Assembly (NCBI RefSeq): GCF_001591345.1
Contig: NZ_BCUS01000060.1
Location: 1-37,323, forward strand
Direction of reading: 5' to 3'
Source of the DNA: Variovorax boronicumulans NBRC 103145
GTDB taxonomy: Bacteria > Pseudomonadota > Gammaproteobacteria > Burkholderiales > Burkholderiaceae_C
DNA length: 37,323 nt
Shown: in pieces, positions 20,873-31,707 of the stretch
How positions within the stretch are numbered: position 1 is the stretch's first letter
Layout of the letters: every line of letters starts with the position of its first letter
Program-made: the position numbers and the translations under genes
The notes under the pieces: model-generated
What the model was told of the DNA's origin: nothing
Seen by the model: only the letters and a program-made list of their open reading frames with translations
The model's database searches: none

Positions 20873-23596
20873 CTAACGGTAAAACGCGAAACGGTTGCGG
20901 CCCTGCGACTTGGCCGCGTAGAGCGCCGTGTCCGCCCGCGCGAGCAGTTCGCCGGCACCGACGCTGGCATCGACCGTCTCGACGAACACGATGCCGATGC
21001 TGGTCGTGACGTCCAGCCGCCGGCCTTCCACTGGGAACGCCGGCGCCGCGATCTGCGAGACGATCTTGTGCGCCACGCCCGCCACCGCGTCCTGCGAGTG
21101 CACGTTCTCCAGCACGATCACGAACTCGTCGCCGGCCAGGCGCACCACCGTGTCGGTCTCGCGCACGCTGGCGCGCAGGCGGCGCGCGTACTCGGCCAGC
21201 ACGCCGTCGCCGGTGGAATGGCCGAGCGTGTCGTTGATGGCCTTGAAGTGGTCGATGTCCAGGAACATCAGCGCCATGCCGCCTTCGGCGCGGCGCACGC
21301 GCGACATCGCCGCGGGCAGCTGCTCGTTGAAGGCCAGGCGGTTCGGCAGGCCGGTCAGCACGTCCATGCGTGCCAGCTCGATGAGCTTGCGCTCGGCCTC
21401 CTTCAGCGCCGTGACGTTGAAGGTCATGAGGTAGAAGCCCGCCGTGTGGCCCGCCAGGTCCTTGTCGGGAATCAGGTTCACCTGGAAGTGCGCCTCCCGG
21501 TCATCGATCGGCACCTGCACCGGGTACTGCGTCGCCCTGCCGGCGAGCACCGTGGGCAGGTGGGGCGTGTGCTGCGCATACACAGCCTCGCCCACGGCCG
21601 AGCGCAGCGTCACGCCGTCGAGCGGCGCGCGCTCGTCCAGGCCCGCCATGCGCCGCGCGCGGCTGTTGCCGTACAGGCAGTTCTCGTCGCGGTCGAAGTA
21701 GGCGACCAGCGCGGGGATGTTGTCGGTCACGTCGCGCAGGCGCTTTTCCTGCTGCGTGAGGGCGCGGCGGATGTTCACTTCGTCGGTGATGTCGAAGGTC
21801 ATCGCGAACACGCCGTGCACCATGCCCTCGGCGTCCTGGTCGGGGATGTAGTGGGCCTTGAAGGTGCGGTCGCCGATGCCCAGCGCCGCGTCGCCGGCCT
21901 TCTCGACGATCACCGTCTCGCCCGCCAGCGCGCGCTCCATGTGGGGCCGCACCACCGCGAAATCGGCCGCGCCCCGCACGGCCGGCATCCACTGGCCCAC
22001 CAGCGGCTGGCCGTGGTGCAGCGTGCGCACCTTGGCATTGACGAAGGTGTAGTACAGCGCGGCGTCGACGTGCGAGACCAGCGCGGGAATGTTGTCGGCG
22101 ATGGTGCGGATCTGCGCCTCGCTGTGCGCCAGCTCGAGCTCGATGTGCTTGCGCTGCGTGATGTCGAAGGTCATCGCGTAGTAGCCGCACACCCGCCCCT
22201 GCGCGTCGAGCTCGGGGATGAAGTCGGTCTGGAAGAAGTGCTCTTCCTCGTCGCGGTGCGCGGCGCCGCGCCGCTCGAAGGACACGGCCTCGCCGGCCAG
22301 CACGCGCCGCAGGTTGTGCTCGAGCGTCGGGTCGTCGTGCAGGCCGCTCATGCTCTGCACGGGCTGGCCCACCAGCTCCTCGGCGCTGTAGCCCAGCTCC
22401 TCGCACAGCCGCGCATTCACGAAGGTGTAGCGGCCCTGCGCGTCGGCGTGCGAGATCATGGCCGGCAGGTTGTCGGTGATGTCGCGCAGGAACTTCTCGC
22501 TGGCCTGGTGCTGCTGCATGAGCCGGTCGAAGGTGCGCGAGAGGTCGCCGATCTCGTCGTCCGGGTAGGTGCGCGCCACGGCCGCCTGCGCGGGCGCCGC
22601 GTGGGCGTCGAGCATGTGGCGGTGCAGCCCGGTGAGCGGGCGCAGCTGCTGGCGCACCACGGCCAGCGCCAGCGCGCCGGCCAGCAGCGCCAGCACGATG
22701 GCGCCGATCCACGCGGTGCGCTCGATGGCGTCGATGCGGGCAAAGGCCTCGTGGCGCGGGTACATCGAGCCCATGATCCAGTCGGCCTGGCGGATGCGCT
22801 TGAAGGCGTACAGGCCGGGCACGCCCGCATGGTTCACGCCTTCGATGGTGCCTTCGAAGCCGCCGATCGCGCGGTCCAGGTCGGGCGCGTCGTCGGCCAT
22901 GGCCATGTTGGCCTGCTTGAGCACGCGGTCGGCCAGCGGATGGTCGATCACGATGCCGTCGGCGGTGGTGATGAACACGTAGCCCGTCTGGCCGAAGCGC
23001 ACGTCGGCCAGTTCGCCCAGGATGTTGCGGTCCTTCAGGTTGATGGAGCCCGAGATCACGAACAGCACCCGGCCGGCCGCATCGAGCACCGGCTCGGTGA
23101 TGGCGACCTGCGCCAGGCCGTTGAGCCGGTTGCGGTAAGGCTCGGAGATCACGCCCGTGCGCGCGGCGACCGTGTCCTTGAAGTACGCGCGGTCCTTCAC
23201 GTTCACCTTGCCGATCTGTCGCGCGCCGTTCAGGTTGGCGACCAGCTCGCCGTCCGTGTCCAGGAAGGCGACGTTGTCGAACGCCGCCCGCAGGGACTGG
23301 TGCTTCTCGAGAAAGGCCTGCAGCGGCGCGGCGTTCGTGATGCCGTGCGAGCCCACGCTCTCGGCGATCGTCTTCAGCAGGATGCGCCGGCTGGCGAACT
23401 TCTGCTCCACCGCGCTCGCGATGGCCGACAGCCGCGCGAACTCCTCGTTGGCGATCGAGGCCTGCATGCGGCTCTTGACCAGGTGCAGCGCCACCGTGGC
23501 GATGACGAAGGTGGTGGCCAGCACGACGGCCGCAACGCCGACGCTGAGGCGCGTGTTCAGGCTGATGCGGCGTTTCGCGGTCGCGAAGAGTTTCAT
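20873..23596 (-). CDS. membrane diguanylate cyclase: dCache-HAMP-PAS-PAS-PAS-GGDEF
   Basis: A 907-residue inner-membrane protein that should make c-di-GMP from GTP. Order: TM1 (~18-40); a periplasmic dCache-type sensor (VKDRAYFKDTVAARTGVISE, GQTGYVFITTADGIVIDHP); TM2 (~292-312); HAMP with DDEIGDLSRTFDRLM; three PAS repeats starting DNLPAMISH, DNIPALVSH and DNIPALVAY (~370-735); and a C-terminal GGDEF domain. The active-site motif is AGDEF, a common functional variant, preceded by RETD exactly where the inhibitory I-site lies, so product inhibition is likely. dCache domains often bind amino acids or other small molecules. The start ATG at 23596 was chosen since it begins just before the basic stretch and TM1. 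The ATPase gene follows in the same direction. Confidence 0.92.
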   Translation of the reverse strand: MKLFATAKRRISLNTRLSVGVAAVVLATTFVIATVALHLVKSRMQASIANEEFARLSAIASAVEQKFASRRILLKTIAESVGSHGITNAAPLQAFLEKHQSLRAAFDNVAFLDTDGELVANLNGARQIGKVNVKDRAYFKDTVAARTGVISEPYRNRLNGLAQVAITEPVLDAAGRVLFVISGSINLKDRNILGELADVRFGQTGYVFITTADGIVIDHPLADRVLKQANMAMADDAPDLDRAIGGFEGTIEGVNHAGVPGLYAFKRIRQADWIMGSMYPRHEAFARIDAIERTAWIGAIVLALLAGALALAVVRQQLRPLTGLHRHMLDAHAAPAQAAVARTYPDDEIGDLSRTFDRLMQQHQASEKFLRDITDNLPAMISHADAQGRYTFVNARLCEELGYSAEELVGQPVQSMSGLHDDPTLEHNLRRVLAGEAVSFERRGAAHRDEEEHFFQTDFIPELDAQGRVCGYYAMTFDITQRKHIELELAHSEAQIRTIADNIPALVSHVDAALYYTFVNAKVRTLHHGQPLVGQWMPAVRGAADFAVVRPHMERALAGETVIVEKAGDAALGIGDRTFKAHYIPDQDAEGMVHGVFAMTFDITDEVNIRRALTQQEKRLRDVTDNIPALVAYFDRDENCLYGNSRARRMAGLDERAPLDGVTLRSAVGEAVYAQHTPHLPTVLAGRATQYPVQVPIDDREAHFQVNLIPDKDLAGHTAGFYLMTFNVTALKEAERKLIELARMDVLTGLPNRLAFNEQLPAAMSRVRRAEGGMALMFLDIDHFKAINDTLGHSTGDGVLAEYARRLRASVRETDTVVRLAGDEFVIVLENVHSQDAVAGVAHKIVSQIAAPAFPVEGRRLDVTTSIGIVFVETVDASVGAGELLARADTALYAAKSQGRNRFAFYR

Positions 23597-23790
23597 GGGC
23601 GTCGTGCGGGCGGTGCAGCGAAGCGGCGGGGACCACCGGCCGGGCCGGCCAGGGGGGCACGGCACACACCCTTCGCGCGTTGCGCAGCTAGTGTGTCAGA
23701 AAGTGCGAGAAATGCGCGCCATTGCGGTGCATCTCGCGGGGTTCCTGGGGGCCGGAGTGTTGCGCAGGTGCGCGAGGGAAACCAATCGTA

Positions 23791-24180
23791 TTACTCGACG
23801 CGCGGCGGCGGCTCCGATCGGGCGGCCGCGGGCGAGCGGGCCGGCGCGATGAGCACCATCGCGCCGTCCTGTCCGCGCCGCACGCGCAGGCGCGTGCCGT
23901 CGAGCAGGCGCTCCAGCGCCGCGTCGGCGGCGATCTTTCCCCTGATGCCCCGGGTCGAGAGGTCCTTGACGTCTTCCATCTTGTAGATGAGCTGCACGCC
24001 CGACTGCGCGATGTAGGCGTCGAGCGCGGGCCGCAGCTCGCCGCCCTTCACGTCGAACTCCCGCGCGTGGGCGCAGGCCAGCCCCGTCGCCAGCAGGCCG
24101 GCGGCGGCCACGAGGGCAAGGCGGGGGCGGGTGAGCAAGAGGGCAAGGAAGGTGGGGGGCTGCCTCCGGATTCGAATCAT
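23791..24180 (-). CDS. stand-alone STN-domain protein, secreted
   Basis: A 129-residue protein: a signal peptide (hydrophobic LALVAAAGLLATGLACA, cut after AHA), one STN domain (secretin and TonB N-terminal short domain, ~39-115) and a Pro/Ala-rich tail. The domain reads FDVKGGELRPALDAYIAQSG, then VQLIYKMEDVKDLSTRGIRG, and DALERLL-like DAALERLLDG. About 43 of 76 aligned residues match the STN domain of the receptor at 26091-28589. In that receptor the STN domain signals to FecR; here it is free in the periplasm, with no barrel. It has its own copy of the shared ECF-type promoter. It could act as a decoy, adaptor or competitor in signalling; this is inference. I know no named family member. Confidence 0.8.
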   Translation of the reverse strand: MIRIRRQPPTFLALLLTRPRLALVAAAGLLATGLACAHAREFDVKGGELRPALDAYIAQSGVQLIYKMEDVKDLSTRGIRGKIAADAALERLLDGTRLRVRRGQDGAMVLIAPARSPAAARSEPPPRVE

Positions 24181-24222
24181 GTCGGTCTGTTTTCCGCGAA
24201 TTGGTTTTTCTTCTGCCCCCGG

Positions 24223-24252
24223 TGAGACGAGTTCGAGCGCACTTTCCGGTAA
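24223..24252 (-). promoter_or_regulatory. ECF sigma promoter of the stand-alone STN gene
   Basis: On the minus strand, TTACCGGAA (24252-24244), 14 bp, then CGTCTCA (24229-24223). It is one of three copies with identical boxes and identical spacing. GGAA as -35 and CGTC as -10 are typical of ECF sigma factors. The leader to the ATG at 24180 would be about 35-40 nt. Confidence 0.8.
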
Positions 24253-24354
24253 CGGGGCAAGGGGGAAAAGCCCTCGGGCCCGGCCTTCTAGAATTTCCGG
24301 GTCCGCCGCCGGGCACGGGAATTCAAGGAAATTTCGCCGGCGGGCCTTCGCGCG

Positions 24355-24384
24355 TTACCGGAAATCTTCGGGCCGTTCGTCTCA
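24355..24384 (+). promoter_or_regulatory. ECF sigma promoter of the sigma/anti-sigma genes
   Basis: TTACCGGAA (24355-24363), 14 bp, CGTCTCA (24378-24384), identical in boxes and spacing to the copies before the STN and receptor genes. The sigma gene starts at 24452, leaving a leader of about 60 nt. This implies the sigma factor turns on its own gene. I see no obvious Fur box nearby, so iron control is not supported. Confidence 0.8.
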
Positions 24385-24451
24385 CTGTCTGTCGCCAATC
24401 CCGGCGACCTGCCGCTTCGTGTGTCGGCCCTTCAATTTCCAGGAGCGCTTC

Positions 24452-25024
24452 GTGGTTCTCAGTGACTTGGATGCCTGGTTCGTCAGCGAGGTGCTGCCGA
24501 TGGAAGCCGCGCTCACGCGCTTCCTTCGCCGCAACTGGCGCGACGACGCCGAAGTGCCCGACCTGCGGCAGGACGTCTACGTGCGCATTTACGAGTCCGC
24601 CTCCAGATCCATGCCCGACCAGGTCAAGCCTTTCGTTTTTGCCACCGCGCGCAACCTGCTGATCGACCGCGCCCGGCGCGCGCAGATCGTTTCCATCGAG
24701 ATCATTGCCGACCTCGACGCGCTCGATTTCTCGGCCGACGAGCTCACGCCCGAACGCCACGCGGCCGGCCGCGGCGAGCTGCGGCTGCTGCAGACGGCGC
24801 TCGACGCGCTGCCCTCCAAGTGCCGCCGCGTGGTCGAGATGCGCAAGATCGACGGGCTCTCGCAGCGCGAGGTCGCCACGCAGCTGGGCATCACCGAGGA
24901 CACGGTCGAGCGGCAGGTGTCGCGCGGCGTGCGCGCCCTGGCCGACGCCCTGCTGTCGGGCGGCGTGCAGCTGGACACCAAGGCCTTCGGGCGAGCGCAG
25001 AACGAGCGGAGGCTCTCACCATGA
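24452..25024 (+). CDS. FecI-type ECF RNA polymerase sigma factor
   Basis: A 190-residue ECF sigma factor with region 2 (FLRRNWRDDAEVPDLRQDVY, FVFATARNLLIDRARR) and region 4 (LDALPSKCRRVVEMRKIDGL, SQREVATQLGITEDTVERQV). FecI-type sigma factors are held by an inner-membrane FecR partner until a TonB-dependent receptor reports ligand binding. The start is GTG 24452, fixed by a perfect AGGAG ribosome site at 24441-24445; longer in-frame starts lie in promoter DNA. Its stop overlaps the FecR start (ATGA). The shared promoter TTACCGGAA-N14-CGTCTCA before this gene, the STN gene and the receptor gene makes it the likely reader of that motif. Confidence 0.93.
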   Translation: MVLSDLDAWFVSEVLPMEAALTRFLRRNWRDDAEVPDLRQDVYVRIYESASRSMPDQVKPFVFATARNLLIDRARRAQIVSIEIIADLDALDFSADELTPERHAAGRGELRLLQTALDALPSKCRRVVEMRKIDGLSQREVATQLGITEDTVERQVSRGVRALADALLSGGVQLDTKAFGRAQNERRLSP

Positions 25025-26019
25025 GCGAAGCGCAGCGCATCGAATCGTTGGCCGCCGACTGGCTGGCCCGCCGCGACAGCGGCGACTGGACCGACACCGA
25101 CCAGCAGCAGCTGGACGCCTGGATCGCCGCCTCCATCGCCCACCGCGTGGCGTGGCTGCGGCTGTCCAGCGCGTGGGAGCGCGGCGACCGGCTGGGCGCG
25201 CTGCGCACGCCGGCGATCCCGATCCCCGCGCCGACGCCTGCACCACAGCCGCAGACGGCGCGTCCGCCTCAACGCCTGTCGCGCTTCTCGCTGCAACGCA
25301 TCGCCGCCGGCGTGCTCGTGGCCGCGGCCGGCACAGCCTGGCTCGGCTGGCAGTACACGCAGGAAGAACGCGGCCAGCACTACGCCACGGCCGTGGGTGC
25401 GCGCCAGTCGGTCGCGTTGTCCGACGGCTCGAAGCTCACGCTGAACACCGCCACGCAGGTGCGCACGGCCGTGAACGACAGCGGGCGCAAGGTGTGGCTG
25501 GACGCGGGCGAGGCCTACTTCGACATCGCGCACGACAAGAACCATCCCTTCGTCGTCATCGCCGGCGACCGCCGCATCACCGTGCTGGGCACGCGCTTCC
25601 TCGTGCGGCGCCAGGGCGAGCAGGTGAACGTGACGGTGGAGGAAGGGCGCGTGCAGATCGCCGCGGCCAAGCCCGATGCCCGAAGCGCCGAGCCCACCGT
25701 GCTCACGCGCAACCAGGCCGCAGTCACGCATGCCGACAACGTGCTCGTGATGTCCAAGGCGCCCAAGCAGGTCGACGACGAACTCAGCTGGCGCGAAGGC
25801 AAGCTCGTGTTCGACCAGACCACGCTGGGCGACGCGGCCGCGCAGTTCAACCGCTACAACCTGCGCAAGCTGGTGATCGCCGACCCGGTCATCGCGCAGG
25901 TGCGCATTGGCGGCAGCTTCGATGCGAACAACATGAGCGGCTTCGTGGCGCTTCTCAAGCAGGGCTTCGGCCTCGCTGCGCACGAGGCCGGCAACGAAAT
26001 CAGAATTTCGAATCCGTAA
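25021..26019 (+). CDS. FecR-type anti-sigma / signal-transducing membrane protein
   Basis: A 332-residue inner-membrane regulator. The cytoplasmic N-terminus (1-~90, DWLARRDSGDWTDTDQQQLD and an IAHRVAWLRL helix) is the DUF4880-like sigma-binding part. A Pro-rich linker leads to a single TM segment (~92-110), then the periplasmic FecR domain: SVALSDGSKLTLNTATQV, GEAYFDIAHDKNHPF, TVLGTRFLVRR. The C-terminal segment (ELSWREGKLVFDQTTLGDAA, VRIGGSFDANNMSGFVALLK) is the STN-like part that meets the receptor signalling domain. It starts in a 4-nt overlap with the sigma gene, ensuring balanced synthesis. It would keep the sigma factor inactive until ligand-bound receptor, or possibly the free STN protein, contacts it. 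Confidence 0.93.
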   Translation: MSEAQRIESLAADWLARRDSGDWTDTDQQQLDAWIAASIAHRVAWLRLSSAWERGDRLGALRTPAIPIPAPTPAPQPQTARPPQRLSRFSLQRIAAGVLVAAAGTAWLGWQYTQEERGQHYATAVGARQSVALSDGSKLTLNTATQVRTAVNDSGRKVWLDAGEAYFDIAHDKNHPFVVIAGDRRITVLGTRFLVRRQGEQVNVTVEEGRVQIAAAKPDARSAEPTVLTRNQAAVTHADNVLVMSKAPKQVDDELSWREGKLVFDQTTLGDAAAQFNRYNLRKLVIADPVIAQVRIGGSFDANNMSGFVALLKQGFGLAAHEAGNEIRISNP

Positions 26020-26020
26020 A

Positions 26021-26050
26021 TTACCGGAATGTGACGGGGCATTCGTCTCA
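26021..26050 (+). promoter_or_regulatory. ECF sigma promoter of the receptor and downstream operon
   Basis: TTACCGGAA (26021-26029), 14 bp, CGTCTCA (26044-26050), beginning 2 nt after the FecR stop codon. It matches the two other copies in both boxes and spacing. The receptor ATG is at 26091, a leader of about 35 nt. As no other intergenic gap over 52 nt follows up to the right edge, this promoter may drive the entire receptor-to-TonB gene string. Confidence 0.8.
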
Positions 26051-26090
26051 GTGGGTACCCAAACAAATAACCACGCTGGAGACACACACA

Positions 26091-28589
<2,499 letters not shown>

Positions 28590-28590
28590 C

Positions 28591-29982
28591 ATGTCGGGCC
28601 TCCCACCGTTCGCGGCACCGATGCCGCTGGATGCGGCCGCCCCTGCGGCCCTGGAAACGACCCGCAAGGCGCCCACCAGCGCCTGGTATGCGCTGGCGGT
28701 GCTCATCATCGCGACGGTGCTGGGCTCGATCGACAAGGTCATCCTCACGCTGCTGACGGAGCCGATCCGCCAGACGCTGTCGCTGTCCGACACGCAGCTC
28801 GGGCTGCTGCAGGGCGCCGGCATCGTGCTGTTCACCGGCATCGCCACGCTGCCCTTGGGCTGGCTCAGCGACCGCTACGACCGGCGCGTGGTGCTCGCGG
28901 CCTGCGTGGTGCTGTGGAGCGCCGCCACCGCCATGCGCGGCACAGCCATGGACTACGGCGTGCTGTTCGTCGCCTCCGTCGGCCTGGGCGTGGGCGAGGC
29001 GGGCCTCACGCCCATCACCAACAGCATGATCCCCGACCTGTTCCCGCGCGCGCAGCGGGTGCTGGCGAATGCGGTGTTCGCGCTGTCGGCCATCTTCGGA
29101 AGTGCGCTGGGCGCGCTGCTGGGCGGCACCATCGTGCACCTGACGGACGACCTGCGGCCCTGGCTGCCGGTCGCGATGCAGCAGCTCGAAGCCTGGCGCC
29201 TGACCTTCTTCGTGCTGGCCAGCGCCGGCATTCCGGTGACGCTGCTGGTGCTGTCGATCCGGCGCACGCCGCGCGGCGGTGCACAGGAAGCCAAGGCAAA
29301 ACCGGGGGCGCCGGCCGCCGACGCACCGGGCGCCACGACCCTGCGCCAGCACCTGCGCCAGCACTGGCGCACCTTCGCGGGCCTGGTGGTCGGCGTGGGC
29401 CTGACCAGCGTGGGCCTGAGCTCGCTGGGCACCTGGCTGCCGATCCTCACGGCGCGCACCTACGGCGTCACGCCGGTGCAGATGGGGCAGGGCATGGGCC
29501 TGGCCTTCCTGTGCGGCACGGTGGCCGGCGGCCTGCTGGGCGTGCTGTCGATGCGCTACGTGCAGCCGCGCATGGGGCCGGCCGCGGCGCTGCGGCTGAT
29601 CATGCTGGGCAATCTCTCGGCGGCGCTGATGTCGACGCTGCTGCTGTTCACGAGTTCGGCCAACCACAACTTCGCGCTGCTGGGCCTGCTGGTGGTGCCG
29701 CTCATCGGCAGCGCGGTGCTGCTGCCCAACGTGCTGCAGGACGCGGCGCCGCCGCACCTGCGCGCCCGCACCATCGCCATGCTCACGCTGGCCAGCCTGC
29801 CCTTCGGCGTGGTGGGTCCACTCGTGGTCGGCATGTTGTCGGACGCCCTCAAGTCGATGCCCAACGGGCTGGCGGTGTCCATCGTCGTGACCACGCTGGT
29901 CGGCGGCAGCCTGGGCGCCATGGTGCTGCGCGCCGCCGAAGGCCCGTTCGTTCGCCTGATGCGCGAGGCGAAACCGAACTGA
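28591..29982 (+). CDS. major facilitator superfamily permease (spinster-like)
   Basis: A 463-residue polytopic membrane protein with about 12 TM helices in two halves split by a hydrophilic loop (~225-250, rich in Ala/Lys/Pro). Between TM2 and TM3 is the MFS motif GWLSDRYDRR. TM4-5 carries GLGVGEAGLTPITNSMIPDL and FPRAQRVLANAVFALSAIFG, a pattern of the spinster-like subgroup. It would move a small organic solute across the inner membrane; direction is not readable. It begins one base after the receptor stop codon with no ribosome site of its own, so translation is coupled to the receptor. In context it probably carries the receptor's ligand, or its fragments, from periplasm to cytoplasm. Confidence 0.9.
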   Translation: MSGLPPFAAPMPLDAAAPAALETTRKAPTSAWYALAVLIIATVLGSIDKVILTLLTEPIRQTLSLSDTQLGLLQGAGIVLFTGIATLPLGWLSDRYDRRVVLAACVVLWSAATAMRGTAMDYGVLFVASVGLGVGEAGLTPITNSMIPDLFPRAQRVLANAVFALSAIFGSALGALLGGTIVHLTDDLRPWLPVAMQQLEAWRLTFFVLASAGIPVTLLVLSIRRTPRGGAQEAKAKPGAPAADAPGATTLRQHLRQHWRTFAGLVVGVGLTSVGLSSLGTWLPILTARTYGVTPVQMGQGMGLAFLCGTVAGGLLGVLSMRYVQPRMGPAAALRLIMLGNLSAALMSTLLLFTSSANHNFALLGLLVVPLIGSAVLLPNVLQDAAPPHLRARTIAMLTLASLPFGVVGPLVVGMLSDALKSMPNGLAVSIVVTTLVGGSLGAMVLRAAEGPFVRLMREAKPN

Positions 29983-30033
29983 GCCTTCCGCGTCGAGATC
30001 CCGCTCCCCCCTTTCATCGTTCGTTGTTCCTCC

Positions 30034-31707
30034 ATGTCACAACCACACCCTTCAGCCTCTCTTCCTGACACCGCTTCCGCACTGGCCGCCATCGACGCGC
30101 TGGTGGCGCCCCTGAACCGCAGCGACGCGCCCGGCCTGGTGCTGGCCATCGCGCAGCATGGCCGCCTGCTGTACCGCCGCGCCGTCGGCATGGCCAGCCT
30201 GGAGATGGGCGTGGCGCTCAAGCCGACCACGCGCATGCGCATCGCCTCCACCAGCAAGCACTTCACGGCCATGGCCGTGCTGCTGCTGGCCGAAGACGGC
30301 CTGCTCGACGTGGAAGACCCGGTGCAGAAATACCTGCCCGAGCTGCCGCAACTGAGCGCCAACGGCCCCACGCTGCGCCACCTGCTCACGCACACCAGCG
30401 GCTGGCGCGGCCACGACGAGCTGTGGGCCATCGCGCACGGCCTCACGTTCACGCTGCCTGGCCCGGGCCTGCCCGCCATGGCGCGCCAGAGCGAGCTGAA
30501 CTTCGAGCCCGGCACGCACATGGTCTACAGCAACGGCGGCTACTTCCTGCTGGCCAAGATCGTCGAGCGCGTGAGCGGCAAGAGCTTCAACGACTTCCTG
30601 AAGGCGCGCCTGTTCGACCCGCTCGGCATGGCCGACACCTCGTCGGTGGTGACCGACCTGGACGTGGTCCCCGGCATGGCCGGCCTGTACATGCCCGCGC
30701 CCGGTGGCGGCTGGCGCCGCGGCCTGTACCCGTGCGAACTCGACGGCGGCGGCTCGCTGGTGTCGACGGCGGACGACATGCTGCGCTGGCTCGCCCACAT
30801 GCACGGCAGCGAAAAGATCGTGGGCAGCGCGAAGAGCTGGGCGCTGCTGTCGGCGCCCACCACGCTGTCGTCGGGCTCGAAGGTGAACTACGGCTTCGGC
30901 CTCGCGCGCCACCCGTACCGCGGCGTCGAGATCGTGCACCACGCGGGCGCCGTGCTCGGCGCGCAGTCGCAGATGATCAGCGTGCCCAGCCACGGGCTGG
31001 ACATCATCGCCATGGTGAACGGCGCGCCCGTGTCGCCGTCGGCGTTGGCCCTCAAGGTGATCGAGCTGCTGCTGGGCGACGCGCTCGCGCCGCCCGAGGT
31101 GCGCCCGCTGGCCAGCGCCTTCCCCGCGCTGCCCGGCCAGCGCTACCACGCACCCTCCACCGGCGGCCTGCTGGGCTTTGCGGACGTGGCCGGAAAGCTG
31201 GCGCTGTCGTGGCAGGCCGGCGAGGCCAGGCCCCTGAACCAGGGCGACGGCAAGCTCTGGCTGGGCCTGCAGGACCTGCCGACGAACGACCTCGTGATCG
31301 ACACCGCCGACATCGACCCGCAGCGCGCACCCGATGCCTTCGTGCTGCACGAAGGCGGCCAGCCGCGCCGCTTCGAGCGCCTGCCCGAGACCGCGCCCGA
31401 TGCCGCCTCGCTCGCCGACGAACTGTGCGGCGACTACACCAGCCCCGACCTCGACGCCACCGCGCGGATGGTGTTGGTCGACGGCAGGTTGCAGCTCACC
31501 GTGCAGGGCCGCCACGGCCAGCACGCGTGCGTGCTGACGCCGCTGTCGGCCGACGTGGCGACGCTCGCCTCGGTCGACCCGGTGCTGGCCCAGCTGGGCA
31601 AATCGGTTCTCAACGTGGAGCGCAAGGGTGGCCGGGTCGTGGGACTGCTGTTTGCCACGACGCGCTCGCGAAACATCCACCTTGCCCGCCAGGAGCCCCG
31701 CGCATGA
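30034..31707 (+). CDS. serine hydrolase of the S12 / class C beta-lactamase fold family
   Basis: A 557-residue hydrolase. The catalytic motifs of the family are in place: S72-x-x-K75 (IASTSKHF), Y166-S-N (VYSNGGY) and H304-A-G (VHHAGAVLG). The first ~350 residues are the penicillin-recognising fold; the C-terminal ~200 residues are beta-rich, as in D-aminopeptidase and related S12 enzymes. No signal peptide is visible, so it should act in the cytoplasm, unlike true beta-lactamases. The family includes D-aminopeptidase, esterases and MlrB, which cuts linearised microcystin. It follows the MFS gene by 51 nt and overlaps the M81 gene by 4 nt (ATGA). It probably removes residues, perhaps D-residues, from an imported peptide. 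Confidence 0.88.
   Translation: MSQPHPSASLPDTASALAAIDALVAPLNRSDAPGLVLAIAQHGRLLYRRAVGMASLEMGVALKPTTRMRIASTSKHFTAMAVLLLAEDGLLDVEDPVQKYLPELPQLSANGPTLRHLLTHTSGWRGHDELWAIAHGLTFTLPGPGLPAMARQSELNFEPGTHMVYSNGGYFLLAKIVERVSGKSFNDFLKARLFDPLGMADTSSVVTDLDVVPGMAGLYMPAPGGGWRRGLYPCELDGGGSLVSTADDMLRWLAHMHGSEKIVGSAKSWALLSAPTTLSSGSKVNYGFGLARHPYRGVEIVHHAGAVLGAQSQMISVPSHGLDIIAMVNGAPVSPSALALKVIELLLGDALAPPEVRPLASAFPALPGQRYHAPSTGGLLGFADVAGKLALSWQAGEARPLNQGDGKLWLGLQDLPTNDLVIDTADIDPQRAPDAFVLHEGGQPRRFERLPETAPDAASLADELCGDYTSPDLDATARMVLVDGRLQLTVQGRHGQHACVLTPLSADVATLASVDPVLAQLGKSVLNVERKGGRVVGLLFATTRSRNIHLARQEPRA

Noticed and set aside
23636..23648. CCGGC-CGG-GCCGG hairpin upstream of the diguanylate cyclase start
   Set aside because: Short, no T-tract, and such GC palindromes are expected by chance at this base composition.
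20864..23986. Very long open frame on the plus strand, opposite the diguanylate cyclase gene
   Set aside because: Its Arg/His/Val/Gln-rich, motif-free product is typical of an antisense shadow in GC-rich DNA; the minus strand encodes recognisable dCache, PAS and GGDEF domains.
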